Source: Desulfocapsa sp. (lineage in GTDB: Bacteria; Desulfobacterota; Desulfobulbia; Desulfobulbales; Desulfocapsaceae). From it: a DNA stretch of 64,000 nucleotides. The stretch covers positions 124,708 to 188,707 of the forward strand of contig JAESPV010000023.1 in assembly GCA_016765495.1 (NCBI GenBank). Direction: 5' to 3'. The position numbers and the translations under genes are program-made. The notes under the pieces are model-generated. The model was not told the DNA's origin, did no database searches, and saw nothing but the letters and a program-made list of their open reading frames with translations. Positions 16,972 through 26,023 of this stretch are shown here, piece after piece (positions within the stretch are counted from its first letter, which is position 1; each line of letters begins with the position of its first letter).

Positions 16972-18615
16972 ATGGATTGTGATTTTCTTGTTATTGGTAG
17001 TGGAATTGCTGGGCTGTCCTTTGCGCTGAAGTGTGCAGAGCTGGGAACAGTGGTTGTGGTGACAAAAAAGAAGGATGTTGATACAGCAACCAATTTGGCA
17101 CAGGGAGGGATTGCAGCGGTTCTTGAAGGGAATGATTCCGTTGCTGCGCATGTGGGAGATACAATCCTTTCGGGTGCTGGTTTGTGTGACGAGGCTGTTG
17201 TGCGTCTGGTGGTTGAGAGTGGCCCCGATCGAATCGCAGAACTTGTGGCCTATGGTGTGGATTTTGTAAGGGATCAAGCAACTTCTTCGGGCTATTCTCT
17301 TGGGCGTGAAGGGGGACACAGTCATAGAAGGGTAGCACATGCATACGATTTGACTGGAAGAGAGATTGAACGGGCATTGCTGGAAAAGGTTCGAGAGCAT
17401 AGTCAGATCCACATGTACGAGGAACATGTGGTCGTGGATCTGTTGCTGGCCGAAGGCGAGATTGAGGGCTGGAAAGGTCAAAACGGAAAGATGTGCGTCG
17501 GTGCTTATGTGATGGAAGGTGGCAAGGTGAAGCCCTATCGAGCGAAGATGACAGTGCTTTGTACTGGAGGAGCTGGAAAAGTATATTTATATACTACGAA
17601 TCCTGATATAGCGACAGGAGACGGTATTGCCATGGCATTCCGGGCAGGGGCCTCAGTGCAAAACATGGAATTTGTTCAGTTCCACCCAACATGCCTTTTT
17701 CATCCACTGGAAAAAAACTTCCTTATATCTGAGGCTGTTAGAGGGGAAGGGGGCGTTTTGGTCGGAATTGACGGTGTCCCGTTCATGGGAAAATATGATG
17801 AGCGTAAAGATCTTGCGACCAGAGATACAGTGGCACGGGCAATAGATAGGGAATTGAAAGAAACCGGTGAAGATTGTGTTTTTTTGGATATCAGTCATCG
17901 TGAACCAGAGTATTTGAAAAAAAGATTTCCGACAATTTATAAAAAGTGTTTGTCAAGAGGTATAGATATTACTAAGGACAAAATTCCTGTAGTACCGGCT
18001 GCACATTATGTGTGCGGTGGGGTTAAAACGGATACGCTTGGGAGAAGTACAGTCCCGGGATTGTTAGTTCTTGGAGAAACAGCCTGTACTGGACTACATG
18101 GTGGAAATAGACTTGCGAGTAATAGTTTGCTTGAAGCTGTGGTTTTTGCCCATCGTGCGGCAAAGTATTGCACTCGGATTTGGCCCGTACTGAAAGAGGA
18201 GGAAAGGGGGCCAGTTGATGCCTGGATTAGTGGTAATGCCAGAAAACTGAGTGAGGAAATTTTAATTAATCATAACTGGGATTCAATTAGAAGGCTAATG
18301 TGGAACTATGTTGGGATTGTTCGATCCATGGAGCGGTTAGCCCTTGCGAGGAAGCGCATGGAATTTATTTGTGCTGAGATTGATCAGCACTACCGGAAGT
18401 ATATAGTGACGCCTAATATGGTGGAATTACGTAACATATCACAAGTTGCCATGCTTATAATTCAGTCGGCAATGCAACGTAAAGAATCCAGGGGGCTACA
18501 TTACCTGATCGAGTATCCAGGAAAAACAGAACAGGCAAGACAGACAGTTGTTCGGAAAAAAAATGATGGATTGACGAGGGAAATTGAAATTTTAGAGGGG
18601 AAAAACAATGAGTAA
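16972..18615 (+). CDS. nadB: L-aspartate oxidase (NAD biosynthesis)
   Basis: A flavoenzyme that oxidises L-aspartate to iminoaspartate, the first step of de novo quinolinate/NAD synthesis; anaerobes can use fumarate as the electron acceptor. From the ATG at 16972 (547 residues) the N-terminus DFLVIGSGIAGLSFAL is the FAD-binding Rossmann motif. TNLAQGGIAAV, the active-site region RVAHAYDLTGREIERALL, QFHPTCLF and ISEAVRGEGG are typical of NadB. An upstream in-frame start at 16921 would translate through the parS site. The ATG at 16972 follows TGAGG at a good distance and is preferred. nadA and nadC are not in the window. The gene overlaps the next one by 8 bp. Confidence 0.95.
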   Translation: MDCDFLVIGSGIAGLSFALKCAELGTVVVVTKKKDVDTATNLAQGGIAAVLEGNDSVAAHVGDTILSGAGLCDEAVVRLVVESGPDRIAELVAYGVDFVRDQATSSGYSLGREGGHSHRRVAHAYDLTGREIERALLEKVREHSQIHMYEEHVVVDLLLAEGEIEGWKGQNGKMCVGAYVMEGGKVKPYRAKMTVLCTGGAGKVYLYTTNPDIATGDGIAMAFRAGASVQNMEFVQFHPTCLFHPLEKNFLISEAVRGEGGVLVGIDGVPFMGKYDERKDLATRDTVARAIDRELKETGEDCVFLDISHREPEYLKKRFPTIYKKCLSRGIDITKDKIPVVPAAHYVCGGVKTDTLGRSTVPGLLVLGETACTGLHGGNRLASNSLLEAVVFAHRAAKYCTRIWPVLKEEERGPVDAWISGNARKLSEEILINHNWDSIRRLMWNYVGIVRSMERLALARKRMEFICAEIDQHYRKYIVTPNMVELRNISQVAMLIIQSAMQRKESRGLHYLIEYPGKTEQARQTVVRKKNDGLTREIEILEGKNNE

Positions 18616-19189
18616 ACAGGTAGTTATTTCTGTTATGTCAAAGGATAGGCCGGGCATAATTGCAGATGTTACAACGGTGATTTATGACCTGGGAGGGGAT
18701 TTGGCTGATTTAAATCAGTCGGTACTCGGTGGATATTTCACAATGTTACTAATAGCAGAATTTGAGAATAATATTACACTGGATGATCTTTTCGCCGGGT
18801 TTTCCAATATAGAATCAGAAACCAAAATTGAAGCAAATATCAAAGAAATGGAGGTTAAGCTTGAAGTTGAGAAAAAGCTGTTACCGCGAGAAACCTTTAT
18901 TGTTACGGTACAGGGTGCTAATAGAAAAGGTCTCGTGAAAGTAATGGGCGACTTCTTTTGTTCTAATAATATCAATGTGTTGGACTTGTCTACTACCCGG
19001 GACGTTGAAAAATATACTATGATTTTTCAGGTTGATTTAACCAATCTGGTATCAATGGAAAAATTCCGTGATGATTTAAATCATCTTGCCGGTGAGGAAG
19101 AATTGAATCTGGTTATCCAGCATAATGACATTTTTATGGCCACCAATGAAGTGGGCACACAACTTGAAGTTTTAAAAGCTGATTATTAA
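18608..19189 (+). CDS. Tandem ACT-domain protein (GcvR-like)
   Basis: 193 residues with two ACT domains, at about 4-75 (VISVMSKDRPGIIADVT) and about 97-170 (FIVTVQGANRKGLVKVMGDF). ACT domains usually bind amino acids; GcvR-type proteins carry two and act in glycine-linked regulation. The gene overlaps the nadB stop by 8 bp and is followed 10 bp later by the UPF0210 gene. ACT-UPF0210 pairs are a recurring arrangement (the UPF0237/UPF0210 pair in Firmicutes), so this longer ACT protein probably plays the same partner role. The ligand is unknown. Its link to NadB is suggested only by position. Confidence 0.85.
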   Translation: MSKQVVISVMSKDRPGIIADVTTVIYDLGGDLADLNQSVLGGYFTMLLIAEFENNITLDDLFAGFSNIESETKIEANIKEMEVKLEVEKKLLPRETFIVTVQGANRKGLVKVMGDFFCSNNINVLDLSTTRDVEKYTMIFQVDLTNLVSMEKFRDDLNHLAGEEELNLVIQHNDIFMATNEVGTQLEVLKADY

Positions 19190-19199
19190 GGAGAGTAGC

Positions 19200-20579
19200 A
19201 TGTTTCGTTCTGATCAAATAATGGCCACTGTTGAGATGGTTCAAAAGGAAAATCTCGATGTTCGAACTGTGACCATGGGAATAAATTTACTTGATTGTCG
19301 TAGAGGGTCTGCAGAAGAGACCTGTGCATGTGTGGAAGAAAAAATTGCTTCATATGCTGAAAATTTTGTAGAAAAATGCAATTTGGTGGCCATGAAATAC
19401 GGAATACCGGTGGTAAATAAACGTATTTCAGTAACACCTGCAGCATATGTTGGTGCCGGATTTAATAGTGATGAGTTTGTCATGCTCGCTAAAAGTCTTG
19501 ATAAGGCAGCAGAACATGCAAGAGTCGATATATTAGGTGGATTTACAGCACATGTTGAAAAGGGAATGACCGCAAGCGACCTGGCCTTTATCAAATCAAT
19601 TCCTGAGGCCCTATCTGTGACGGAAAGAGTGTGTGCTTCAATAAATGTTGGGTCAAGCCATAAAGGTATAAATATGGATGCGGTTGCCATGGTTGGGCAA
19701 ACTGTTAAGGATCTTGCAGCTCAAACCGCAGATAGTGGTGGTTTTGGTGCTGCTAAGTTTGTGGTATTTTGTAATCAGCCCGGAGACAATCCGTTCATGG
19801 CGGGTGCTATCCATGGAGTTGAGGAGGCGGATGTCGTTTTAAATGTAGGAGTTTCTGGCCCTGGAGTGATTGCAAAATCTCTTAAAAGAATAATCGGCCA
19901 AAAAGGGAAAGAAAATCTCAAACTTGATGATATTGCAGAAGAAATCAAACAAATTACCTTTCGGGTTACTCGGTGTGGTGAACTCATTGGCCGGCAGGTT
20001 TCAAAAGAGTTGGGAGTAGAGTTTGGAATTGTCGACTTATCTCTTGCGCCTACTCCAAAGATTGGTGATTCGGTGGGAGAAATTCTTCAGATTTTAGGGG
20101 TGGATGATGTGGGTGCTCCTGGATCAACAGCAATTGTTGCTCTTTTAAATGATGCAGTGAAAAAAGGTGGAATTTTTGCTTCAAAGGCAGTCGGTGGTTT
20201 AAGTGGCGCTTTTATACCTGTGATGGAAGATGCGGTGCTTGCAGAAGCGGTGGGGAAGGGAGCACTGACCATTGAAAAATTGGAAGCCATGACCTGTGTC
20301 TGTTCTGTCGGATTGGATATGGTCCCCATACCTGGTGATGTTGATGGAGAGACAATTGCGGCTATTATTGCGGATGAAATGGCGATTGGGATGATAAATA
20401 ATAAAACCACTGCTGTTCGTCTTATACCTGTCCCCGGTAAAGGTGTGGGGGATATAGTGAGTTTTGGCGGGCTGTTTGGTGAGAGTCCTATTATGGAAGT
20501 TAGAAATGCGAATAAATCGGGGCGTTTTATTTCATGGGGGGGACGAATTCCTGCTCCGATTCATAGTTTTAAAAATTGA
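19200..20579 (+). CDS. UPF0210 / DUF711 (PFL-like) family protein
   Basis: A 459-residue protein of the widespread UPF0210 family. The length is normal and the family features VTMGINLLDC near the N-terminus, FVVFCNQPGDNPFMAGAIHG, NVGVSGPG and GVDDVGAPGSTAIVALLNDA are all present. The fold is related to glycyl-radical/PFL-like barrels, but no activity has been established to my knowledge. The start follows AAGGAGAG. It is the last gene of the nadB-ACT-UPF0210 operon, which ends in the palindromic hairpin at 20701-20735. Co-location with the ACT protein is a conserved association. Confidence 0.9.
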   Translation: MFRSDQIMATVEMVQKENLDVRTVTMGINLLDCRRGSAEETCACVEEKIASYAENFVEKCNLVAMKYGIPVVNKRISVTPAAYVGAGFNSDEFVMLAKSLDKAAEHARVDILGGFTAHVEKGMTASDLAFIKSIPEALSVTERVCASINVGSSHKGINMDAVAMVGQTVKDLAAQTADSGGFGAAKFVVFCNQPGDNPFMAGAIHGVEEADVVLNVGVSGPGVIAKSLKRIIGQKGKENLKLDDIAEEIKQITFRVTRCGELIGRQVSKELGVEFGIVDLSLAPTPKIGDSVGEILQILGVDDVGAPGSTAIVALLNDAVKKGGIFASKAVGGLSGAFIPVMEDAVLAEAVGKGALTIEKLEAMTCVCSVGLDMVPIPGDVDGETIAAIIADEMAIGMINNKTTAVRLIPVPGKGVGDIVSFGGLFGESPIMEVRNANKSGRFISWGGRIPAPIHSFKN

Positions 20580-20612
20580 TTGTGCAGAATACGTAATATA
20601 ACATTGTGGTGC

Positions 20613-20673
20613 TTAGTGAGGAGCGCACACGAAATAGGTTAACTTCTTTCGTGCCGAGCCCTTAACTTATGCT
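20613..20673. repeat. Dispersed palindromic repeat, copy 1
   Basis: An imperfect inverted repeat centred near 20642. The left arm includes GGAGCGCACACGAAATAGG. The right arm, read on the other strand, gives GGCTCGGCACGAAAGAAG. The left arm resembles the arms of the elements at 22291-22340 and 42613-42776 (shared core ACGAAATA preceded by AGGA-x-CG). It lies between the UPF0210 stop and its terminator. Confidence 0.5.
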
Positions 20674-20700
20674 GCAGGCAGTATTGGCAAGACAAAAAAA

Positions 20701-20735
20701 AAGACACATAAGCAAATTTGCTTATGTGTCTTTTT
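20701..20735. terminator. Bidirectional intrinsic terminator
   Basis: A perfect dyad, GACACATAAGCAAA joined directly to TTTGCTTATGTGTC (20703-20730), flanked by A-runs on the left and T-runs on the right. It can therefore terminate both the rightward nadB-ACT-UPF0210 operon and the leftward tRNA operon. The tRNA-Glu 3' end is 5 bp away. Confidence 0.88.
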
Positions 20736-20740
20736 CCGTA

Positions 20741-20818
20741 TGGCGTCCCCAGTCGGATTCGAACCGGCGTTGCTGGGATGAAAACCCAGTGTCCTGGACC
20801 TGACTAGACGATGGGGAC
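20741..20818 (-). tRNA. tRNA-Glu (anticodon UUC)
   Basis: The minus strand reads GTCCCCATCGTCTAG at the 5' end, an anticodon stem-loop with loop TTTTCAT (anticodon TTC), a T-arm with GGTTCGAATCC, an acceptor stem closing GTCCCCA/TGGGGAC, discriminator G and an encoded CCA (20741-20743). It is co-transcribed downstream of tRNA-Lys. Confidence 0.96.
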
Positions 20819-20835
20819 GTGATACAATATATATA

Positions 20836-20911
20836 TGGTGGGTCGTGTGCGACTCGAACGCACGACTCTCTGCTTAAAAGGCAGATACTCTACCGACTGA
20901 GTTAACGACCC
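20836..20911 (-). tRNA. tRNA-Lys (anticodon UUU)
   Basis: The minus strand begins GGGTCGTTAACTCAGTCGG. The anticodon loop is CTTTTAA (anticodon TTT), the T-arm carries GTTCGAGTC, the acceptor stem GGGTCGT pairs with ACGACCC, and CCA is encoded (20836-20838). It is separated from tRNA-Glu by 17 bp. Confidence 0.96.
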
Positions 20912-20923
20912 ATGAAGCAAGCT

Positions 20924-20952
20924 TATATACAATTTTGTTTTTCTTGTGTCAA
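20924..20952 (-). promoter_or_regulatory. Sigma-70-type promoter of the tRNA operon (proximal)
   Basis: On the minus strand TTGACA (20952-20947), a 17-bp spacer, then TATATA (20929-20924). Transcription would start a few bases before the tRNA-Lys 5' end at 20911. This is close to consensus. Confidence 0.75.
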
Positions 20953-20970
20953 CAAAAAAACACTTTTTTT

Positions 20971-21000
20971 TTTATATCATAAAGAGTGAAAGTGTGTCAA
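20971..21000 (-). promoter_or_regulatory. Second sigma-70-type promoter of the tRNA operon (distal)
   Basis: On the minus strand TTGACA (21000-20995), an 18-bp spacer and TATAAA (20976-20971), about 48 bp upstream of the proximal promoter. Tandem promoters are common for stable RNA genes. Confidence 0.6.
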
Positions 21001-21125
21001 GCAAGCTTTGGCAAGTTGTTATACGAGTGATAGATGAATATTGAATAGAAAAGCTATGTACCATGATTCGGGAATAGGGTATGATCTTGTCGGTGCATCA
21101 ATTTTAAGATCCAATGGAGAAAAAT

Positions 21126-21731
21126 ATGGGATTTATTAAAGGAACAGCCAGTTACGTCCGCTTTGGAGTTGAAGGTGAACTGCCTGAAAATATATGGGAT
21201 TTTATTGCTGACAAGGTAGCAGCATTTGCCTTTAGAGATATCGATGAAACATATGAAGAGGATTCTCTGGGGTGGGTCTCAGTCTTGAATATGTTTGATA
21301 CTGAATTTGATTATGCGTCCTATGCGGCAGGAAATTTTGTAACGTTATCCATGCGACTTGATGAGCGCAAAGTTTCTTCTGTTATTGTGAAAAAATATGT
21401 ACAAAAAGAAGAAGAACGCATTAAAAAGGAGAAACAGATCCCTAAGATATCCAGAAGTATGCGGGTGGAAATCAAGGAACGTATCCAGAGTGAATTGATG
21501 CGTAAAGCCCTGCCTGTACCATCGGTCTTTGATTTGTGCTGGAATCTGGAAAATTCGACTCTTATCTTTTTTTCAACCAATAAAAAAGCTCAGGCCCTGC
21601 TGGAAGATCTGTTCAGAGAGAGTTTCGGACTCACTCTGGTGCAGCAGATTCCTTATGTATGTGGCGAGCATTTGCTTGAAGAAGAGGATGTGGAGCGTCT
21701 GGCCAGAATTACACCAGATTATTTTATATAG
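21126..21731 (+). CDS. RdgC-like protein
   Basis: A 201-residue protein from the ATG at 21126, which is chosen over 21114 because TGGAGA lies just upstream. The N-terminus (GFIKGTASYVRFGVEGELPENIW), the segment LGWVSVLNMFDTEF and the later VSSVIVKKYVQKEEERIKKE recall the RdgC family. RdgC proteins are DNA-binding, recombination-associated proteins that form rings and can limit RecA. The protein is shorter than Escherichia coli RdgC (about 300 residues), as is usual for short relatives. A helical linker rich in Lys/Glu (about 95-130) divides it. It is followed by an unknown partner gene after 18 bp. The assignment is by motif resemblance; moderate confidence. Confidence 0.55.
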   Translation: MGFIKGTASYVRFGVEGELPENIWDFIADKVAAFAFRDIDETYEEDSLGWVSVLNMFDTEFDYASYAAGNFVTLSMRLDERKVSSVIVKKYVQKEEERIKKEKQIPKISRSMRVEIKERIQSELMRKALPVPSVFDLCWNLENSTLIFFSTNKKAQALLEDLFRESFGLTLVQQIPYVCGEHLLEEEDVERLARITPDYFI

Positions 21732-21749
21732 GCAGGGAGATAAGGAAAA

Positions 21750-22292
21750 ATGGATTTAGTTGATCTTATAGCGGAAAAGCGTTTTATCGGTCAGGAGTTT
21801 CTGACCTGGCTCTGGTGGAAAAGTGAAGAACGGGGTGGGGTGGTGGCACTTCCGGATGAAGGTGATATTGTTGTGGTCTTCGAAAAGCATATGCTCCTCG
21901 AATATGGCGAGGGAGACAATAACGAGAGTCTCATTTGCAGAGGACTGCAAACTGAACTTCAGGAAGCACGCACCGGCCTGATTATGGGAAAAAAATTGGA
22001 ACAGGCACGTATTCAGTTGGCCTATAATGATTATGAGTGGAATTTTACCATGGCGGCAGCGCTCATGGAGTTTCGAAATGTGAAACTTCCCAAAACCGGA
22101 GGAGAGTCAGGCAATGAAAATAATCCGGAAGAGCGTGAAGGTATGATCCTCGAACGTATTTTTCTTTTTGAAGAGTTAACCCGTCTCATTCTTGATCTTT
22201 TCCGACTCTTTTTAACGATTCGGGTTGGTGATGGGTGGCGTGACGAGTTAGTAAAAATTCGAGAATGGGTAAATAAAGCAGAAAAAGATTAG
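21750..22292 (+). CDS. Conserved unknown protein paired with the RdgC-like gene
   Basis: A 180-residue soluble protein without a signal peptide. It starts DLVDLIAEKRFIGQEFLTWL with a Trp-rich WLWWKSEERGG. Acidic, helical sequence follows, then a hydrophobic helix near the C-terminus (LFEELTRLILDLFRLFLTIR). The start follows AAGGA. It lies 18 bp after the RdgC-like gene and its stop codon is the first base pairs of a small palindromic repeat (22291-22340). I do not recognise a family by name, but the N-terminal pattern looks conserved. A role with the RdgC-like protein is inferred from spacing only. Confidence 0.6.
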   Translation: MDLVDLIAEKRFIGQEFLTWLWWKSEERGGVVALPDEGDIVVVFEKHMLLEYGEGDNNESLICRGLQTELQEARTGLIMGKKLEQARIQLAYNDYEWNFTMAAALMEFRNVKLPKTGGESGNENNPEEREGMILERIFLFEELTRLILDLFRLFLTIRVGDGWRDELVKIREWVNKAEKD

Positions 22293-22340
22293 GAATCGGC
22301 ACAAAATAAGTTGTTCAAGGTATTTCGTGTACGTTCCTTA
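22291..22340. repeat. Dispersed palindromic repeat, copy 2 (50 bp)
   Basis: The left arm AGGAATCGGCACAAAATA and the right arm, read from the other strand, TAAGGAACGTACACGAAATA form an imperfect palindrome. The right arm is an exact inverted copy of the left end of the element at 42613. The central part matches the junction of that element's two ends, as if the internal part were missing. It overlaps the stop codon of the preceding gene. Confidence 0.65.
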
Positions 22341-22372
22341 TTATAATAAATTGAAACAAAGAAGAGTGAATT

Positions 22373-23797
22373 ATGGAGTTTGAAACTGTAATCGGGCTGG
22401 AGATCCACGCCCAGCTGAAAACAAAGTCAAAAATATTCTGTGGTTGTTCAACTGAGTTCGGAGCTCCTCCAAACACCCACACCTGCCAGATCTGTCTGGG
22501 GATGCCGGGGGTTTTACCGGTATTAAATAAAAAGGTTGTTGAATACTCAATTAAAATGGGACTGGCTACGGATTCCACCATCAACACCTTCAATCAGTTT
22601 GCTCGTAAAAATTATTTCTACCCTGATCTGCCTAAGGGCTATCAGACGTCACAGTTTGACCTCCCCATTGTGGAATTTGGTAAGGTTGCGATTGAAGTGG
22701 ATGGGAAGCAGAAGATAATAGGAATCACCCGTATGCACATGGAGGAAGATGCGGGCAAATTGGTTCATGATGACCGTGAACCTGTTTCCTATGTTGATCT
22801 GAATCGTACCGGTACTCCATTGCTTGAAATTGTCTCAGAACCGGATATGCGTTCTCCGGAAGAGGCCTATGCCTACCTGCGAAAATTACATGCAATTCTA
22901 AGATATCTTGCTATCTGTGACGGCAATATGCAGGAAGGAAGTTTTCGTTGTGATGCCAATATTTCACTCAGGCCGGTGGGCCAGGAGAAACTGGGAACCA
23001 GAACAGAACTTAAAAATATGAATTCCTTCAAAAACGTGCAGGCAGCACTTGAGTATGAAGTGCGAAGGCAGCGTGATATTCTGCTTGATGGGGGAGAGGT
23101 CATACAGGAAACCCTGCTTTGGGATCCTGATCGAAACAGAACCGAGTCCATGCGCAGCAAAGAAGATGCTCATGATTATCGCTATTTTCCATGTCCTGAT
23201 CTTGTCCCCATTGTGATTGAAGAGGACTGGATAGAGGAGATCAGAAAGACTTTGCCGGAACTTCCAGATGCAAAAAAGGAACGTTTTTTAGCGGAATACG
23301 AATTGCCGGAATATGACGCAGTTCTTCTTACAGGGTCACGTGAGCTAGCTGATTTTTTCGAAGACACGGTAAAGAGTGGTGCGAAGGCGAAAAAAGCTTC
23401 CAACTGGATCATGACAGAGCTTCTACGGGAATTGAAAGGGGCGGAGGTCACCACCTGCAAAGTGACTCCTCGGCAACTCGGTACATTGCTTACGATGGTA
23501 GAAGAAGGAACCATTTCCGGTAAAATTGCAAAAACAGTTTTTCTGGAGATGATGGAGTTTGGGAAGGATCCGGCAGTGGTGGTTAAAGAAAAGAATCTTG
23601 TTCAGGTGTCTGACCTGGGAGAGCTGCTAACCATTGTGCAGGAAATTATTACCGCAAACCCCAGCCAGGCTGAAGATTTCAAAAACGGAAAGACCAAGCT
23701 TATGGGCTACTTTGTGGGGCAGCTTATGCAGAAAACAGAGGGCAAGGCAAATCCTAAAGTTGCCAATGAGTTGTTTAGCAGGGAGCTTTCCCAATAA
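22373..23797 (+). CDS. gatB: Asp-tRNA(Asn)/Glu-tRNA(Gln) amidotransferase subunit B
   Basis: The tRNA-binding kinase subunit of GatCAB, which converts misacylated Glu-tRNA(Gln) or Asp-tRNA(Asn) to the correct amide. The 474-residue length is normal. Signatures include the N-terminal [20 protein letters not shown], the cradle motif [11 protein letters not shown] and [14 protein letters not shown]. The C-terminal tail domain is helical (GatB/Yqey). The Cys pairs in CGCSTEF and CQICLG match the zinc-binding version of the family. gatA and gatC are not adjacent here. radC follows after 11 bp. The start follows GAAGAG and begins [12 protein letters not shown]. Confidence 0.97.
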   Translation: MEFETVIGLEIHAQLKTKSKIFCGCSTEFGAPPNTHTCQICLGMPGVLPVLNKKVVEYSIKMGLATDSTINTFNQFARKNYFYPDLPKGYQTSQFDLPIVEFGKVAIEVDGKQKIIGITRMHMEEDAGKLVHDDREPVSYVDLNRTGTPLLEIVSEPDMRSPEEAYAYLRKLHAILRYLAICDGNMQEGSFRCDANISLRPVGQEKLGTRTELKNMNSFKNVQAALEYEVRRQRDILLDGGEVIQETLLWDPDRNRTESMRSKEDAHDYRYFPCPDLVPIVIEEDWIEEIRKTLPELPDAKKERFLAEYELPEYDAVLLTGSRELADFFEDTVKSGAKAKKASNWIMTELLRELKGAEVTTCKVTPRQLGTLLTMVEEGTISGKIAKTVFLEMMEFGKDPAVVVKEKNLVQVSDLGELLTIVQEIITANPSQAEDFKNGKTKLMGYFVGQLMQKTEGKANPKVANELFSRELSQ

Positions 23798-23808
23798 AGA
23801 TTGGTTCA

Positions 23809-24549
23809 ATGGATAAAAAAGAGTGGCAGAAAAAAGGAGCAGGACATCGGCAACGGCTCCGTGATCGTTTTCTGGAGCGAGGCCTTGAAGGATTCAGTGA
23901 TGCTGAGATCCTTGAACTGCTCCTTTCTTTCGGCACCCCCAGATCCGATTGCAAAGAACCGGCAAAGGCAGCTCTCAAACAGTTTGGTTCATTGGCTGCA
24001 GTTCTTGAAGAGCCCCTCGTCGGGTTGCAGGAGATCAAGGGCATCGGCCCCAAAAATGCTTTTGCTGTTCACTTTATTCACGCCGTAGCCAGGCGTTATC
24101 TCAAAGATCGACTTCAGGGAAAACGCTACCTTCACTCGTCAACAGATGTCCGCGATTATCTGCTTCATGCTTTGCGCGGATTGAAAAAAGAAGTTCTCAC
24201 CGTTATCTATCTCGATTCCTCCCACGCTATTTTAGACACAGAGACTGTGGCTGAAGGCACCATTAATGTGAACACCGTTTATCCGCGGGAACTAGTCAAA
24301 AAGGCACTACAGCAAAATGCCGCAGCCTTGATCATTGCCCACAACCATCCCTCCGGTTCACTCGACCCATCTCCGCAGGACATGCAGCTCACAAGAACAT
24401 TGTCGCTTTTGGGGAGCATGATGCAAATTCAACTTCTTGACCATATCATTATTGGTAATGGCAGTTTTTCCTTTGCAGATAATGGATTGATGACTGAAAT
24501 CGGTAAACAGTGCCGTGAGACCATGGAATCCTTACATAGCAACGTATGA
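23809..24549 (+). CDS. radC: RadC family JAB-domain protein
   Basis: A 246-residue protein. An N-terminal region with a helix-hairpin-helix (about 70-92, QEIKGIGPKNAFAV) is followed by an MPN/JAB domain with the zinc motif HNHPSGSLDPSPQD (His178, His180, Asp191). The name comes from an early DNA-repair link that has not held up well. The JAMM-like site suggests a metallopeptidase or isopeptidase-like role. It lies 11 bp after gatB and its stop overlaps the hemW start (ATGA), so it is co-translated with hemW. The function is not settled for the family. Confidence 0.93.
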   Translation: MDKKEWQKKGAGHRQRLRDRFLERGLEGFSDAEILELLLSFGTPRSDCKEPAKAALKQFGSLAAVLEEPLVGLQEIKGIGPKNAFAVHFIHAVARRYLKDRLQGKRYLHSSTDVRDYLLHALRGLKKEVLTVIYLDSSHAILDTETVAEGTINVNTVYPRELVKKALQQNAAALIIAHNHPSGSLDPSPQDMQLTRTLSLLGSMMQIQLLDHIIIGNGSFSFADNGLMTEIGKQCRETMESLHSNV

Positions 24550-25676
24550 CTTCTTCGCTGTACATCCATATTCCTTTTTGCGCCACTAAGTGTAACTACT
24601 GTTCGTTTAACTCCTATGCGGGACTTGAGAGCTTGCAGGAGCGTTATGTTAAGGCCTTATGTTCTGCGTTACTGCAAGGTGCTGCCAGACCAGGGCAGGG
24701 GGGGCTGACGACTGTTTTTTTGGGCGGCGGAACCCCAACATTGCTTTCCACAAGCCTTCTCAAACAAATTCTTTCCATATGCTTTTCCGGTTTTATCATT
24801 TCCCCCGATACAGAAATATCCATAGAGGCCAATCCCGGAACAGTGGACAGGGACAAATTGATATCGCTTCTTGAAAAAGGAGTGAATCGATTGTCCATTG
24901 GTGTTCAATCGTTCAATGATCAGGAATTAAAAGCTATCGGCCGTACTCATTCTGCTTCAGAGGCACTAAAAATAGTGGAGACGGCAAAGGAAGTGGGGTT
25001 CAAGAATCTCAGTCTGGATTTGATGTATGGCCTGCCCGGGCAATCTTCGAAAAGCTGGCAAACAAGCCTTGAACGTGCTGTGTCTCTGGGGGTGAAGCAC
25101 CTTTCACTCTATCAATTAACGGTGGAGGAACAGACACCTCTTGAAAGGCTGATCCGAAGAGAGAAGTTACAATTACCTGAAGACAATGAAATTGAAGTTA
25201 TGGATGAGATAACCGCAGAATGCACAGCAGCAGCGGGATTTTCTCAATATGAGATTTCAAACTATGCTCAACTTGGATACCAGTCCAGGCATAATATGAA
25301 CTATTGGGAAAACAGAGATTATTTCGGAGTTGGGGCGGGGGCAGTGTCATGTATAAATGGAACCCGGAGGAAAAATATTGCAAATCCCGAACGATATTGC
25401 TGTTTAGTGGAAGCTGGACAATCAACAGTAATCGAAGAAGAAACACTGGAACACGATGCCTCCTTCAGAGAAACAGTTATTATGGGGCTACGCCTGAACC
25501 GTGGAGTATCACTAACTATACTGGAGGAGCGTTATGGGATTGTACTTGAGAAATATTATGGGAAGGCACTTCAGCAATTGCTTACAGATAGAATGCTTGA
25601 GAAAAAGGCCGGATTTCTTCGCTTAAGCGACAAAGGAAGACCTTTTGCCAATAGAGTTATGGCTGAGCTGGTCTGA
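24546..25676 (+). CDS. hemW: Radical SAM haem chaperone HemW
   Basis: A 376-residue radical SAM protein with the CxxxCxxC cluster motif at Cys12, Cys16 and Cys19 (PFCATKCNYCSF), a glycine-rich FLGGGTPTLL and SIGVQSFND, typical of HemW (once called HemN-like coproporphyrinogen III oxidase). HemW binds haem and delivers it to haem enzymes. This may matter in a genome with several haem peroxidases, though the link is inference. The C-terminal HemW domain is present. It overlaps radC by 4 bp and is the last gene of the gatB-radC-hemW run. Confidence 0.92.
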   Translation: MTSSLYIHIPFCATKCNYCSFNSYAGLESLQERYVKALCSALLQGAARPGQGGLTTVFLGGGTPTLLSTSLLKQILSICFSGFIISPDTEISIEANPGTVDRDKLISLLEKGVNRLSIGVQSFNDQELKAIGRTHSASEALKIVETAKEVGFKNLSLDLMYGLPGQSSKSWQTSLERAVSLGVKHLSLYQLTVEEQTPLERLIRREKLQLPEDNEIEVMDEITAECTAAAGFSQYEISNYAQLGYQSRHNMNYWENRDYFGVGAGAVSCINGTRRKNIANPERYCCLVEAGQSTVIEEETLEHDASFRETVIMGLRLNRGVSLTILEERYGIVLEKYYGKALQQLLTDRMLEKKAGFLRLSDKGRPFANRVMAELV

Positions 25677-25770
25677 CAAATGATATAGGCCATATGTTCA
25701 TTTGTCATCATATTGCTGTGACCGAAAACAAATATTGTTATTTAAAAAATAAATCTGATACAATATAATT

Positions 25771-25824
25771 TTCGTAACTATTCAGCAGGGCAGGATATTA
25801 CCCTAACCTCTGAATAGTTACGAA
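25771..25824. repeat. Long-armed inverted repeat in the 25677-26023 gap
   Basis: The arms TTCGTAACTATTCAG (25771-25785) and CTGAATAGTTACGAA (25810-25824) are perfect complements around a 24-nt loop that itself contains AGGG/CCCT. There is no T-run, so it is not a classical terminator. The sequence GTAACTATTCAGC recurs at 63883-63895, so it may be a dispersed element. The rest of the 350-bp gap between hemW and the sensor gene shows nothing clear. Confidence 0.6.
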
Positions 25825-26023
25825 TTTTCAACAATTGTTATTGGCAATATCGGCTTGGGCAGTGTTGTGATACGGTTTGTCTTAACGAGATTGTGGATGA
25901 GACGGATATTGACCACGGTAAGGGTTTTGGGATTTTGTTAGCAGGGGCTGTTTTTTGGGGGATGAATAAAGAACATTGTCCTGTTTACTGTTATTCAGGG
26001 TGTCTGGTGGGGGAGCCAAAAAA

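Noticed and set aside
16891..17481. Minus-strand 196-codon ORF
   Set aside because: Antisense to nadB, whose motifs fix the reading frame.
20836..20952. tRNA pair as an integration (att) site for a mobile element
   Set aside because: No duplicated tRNA 3' end or integrase gene is visible nearby.
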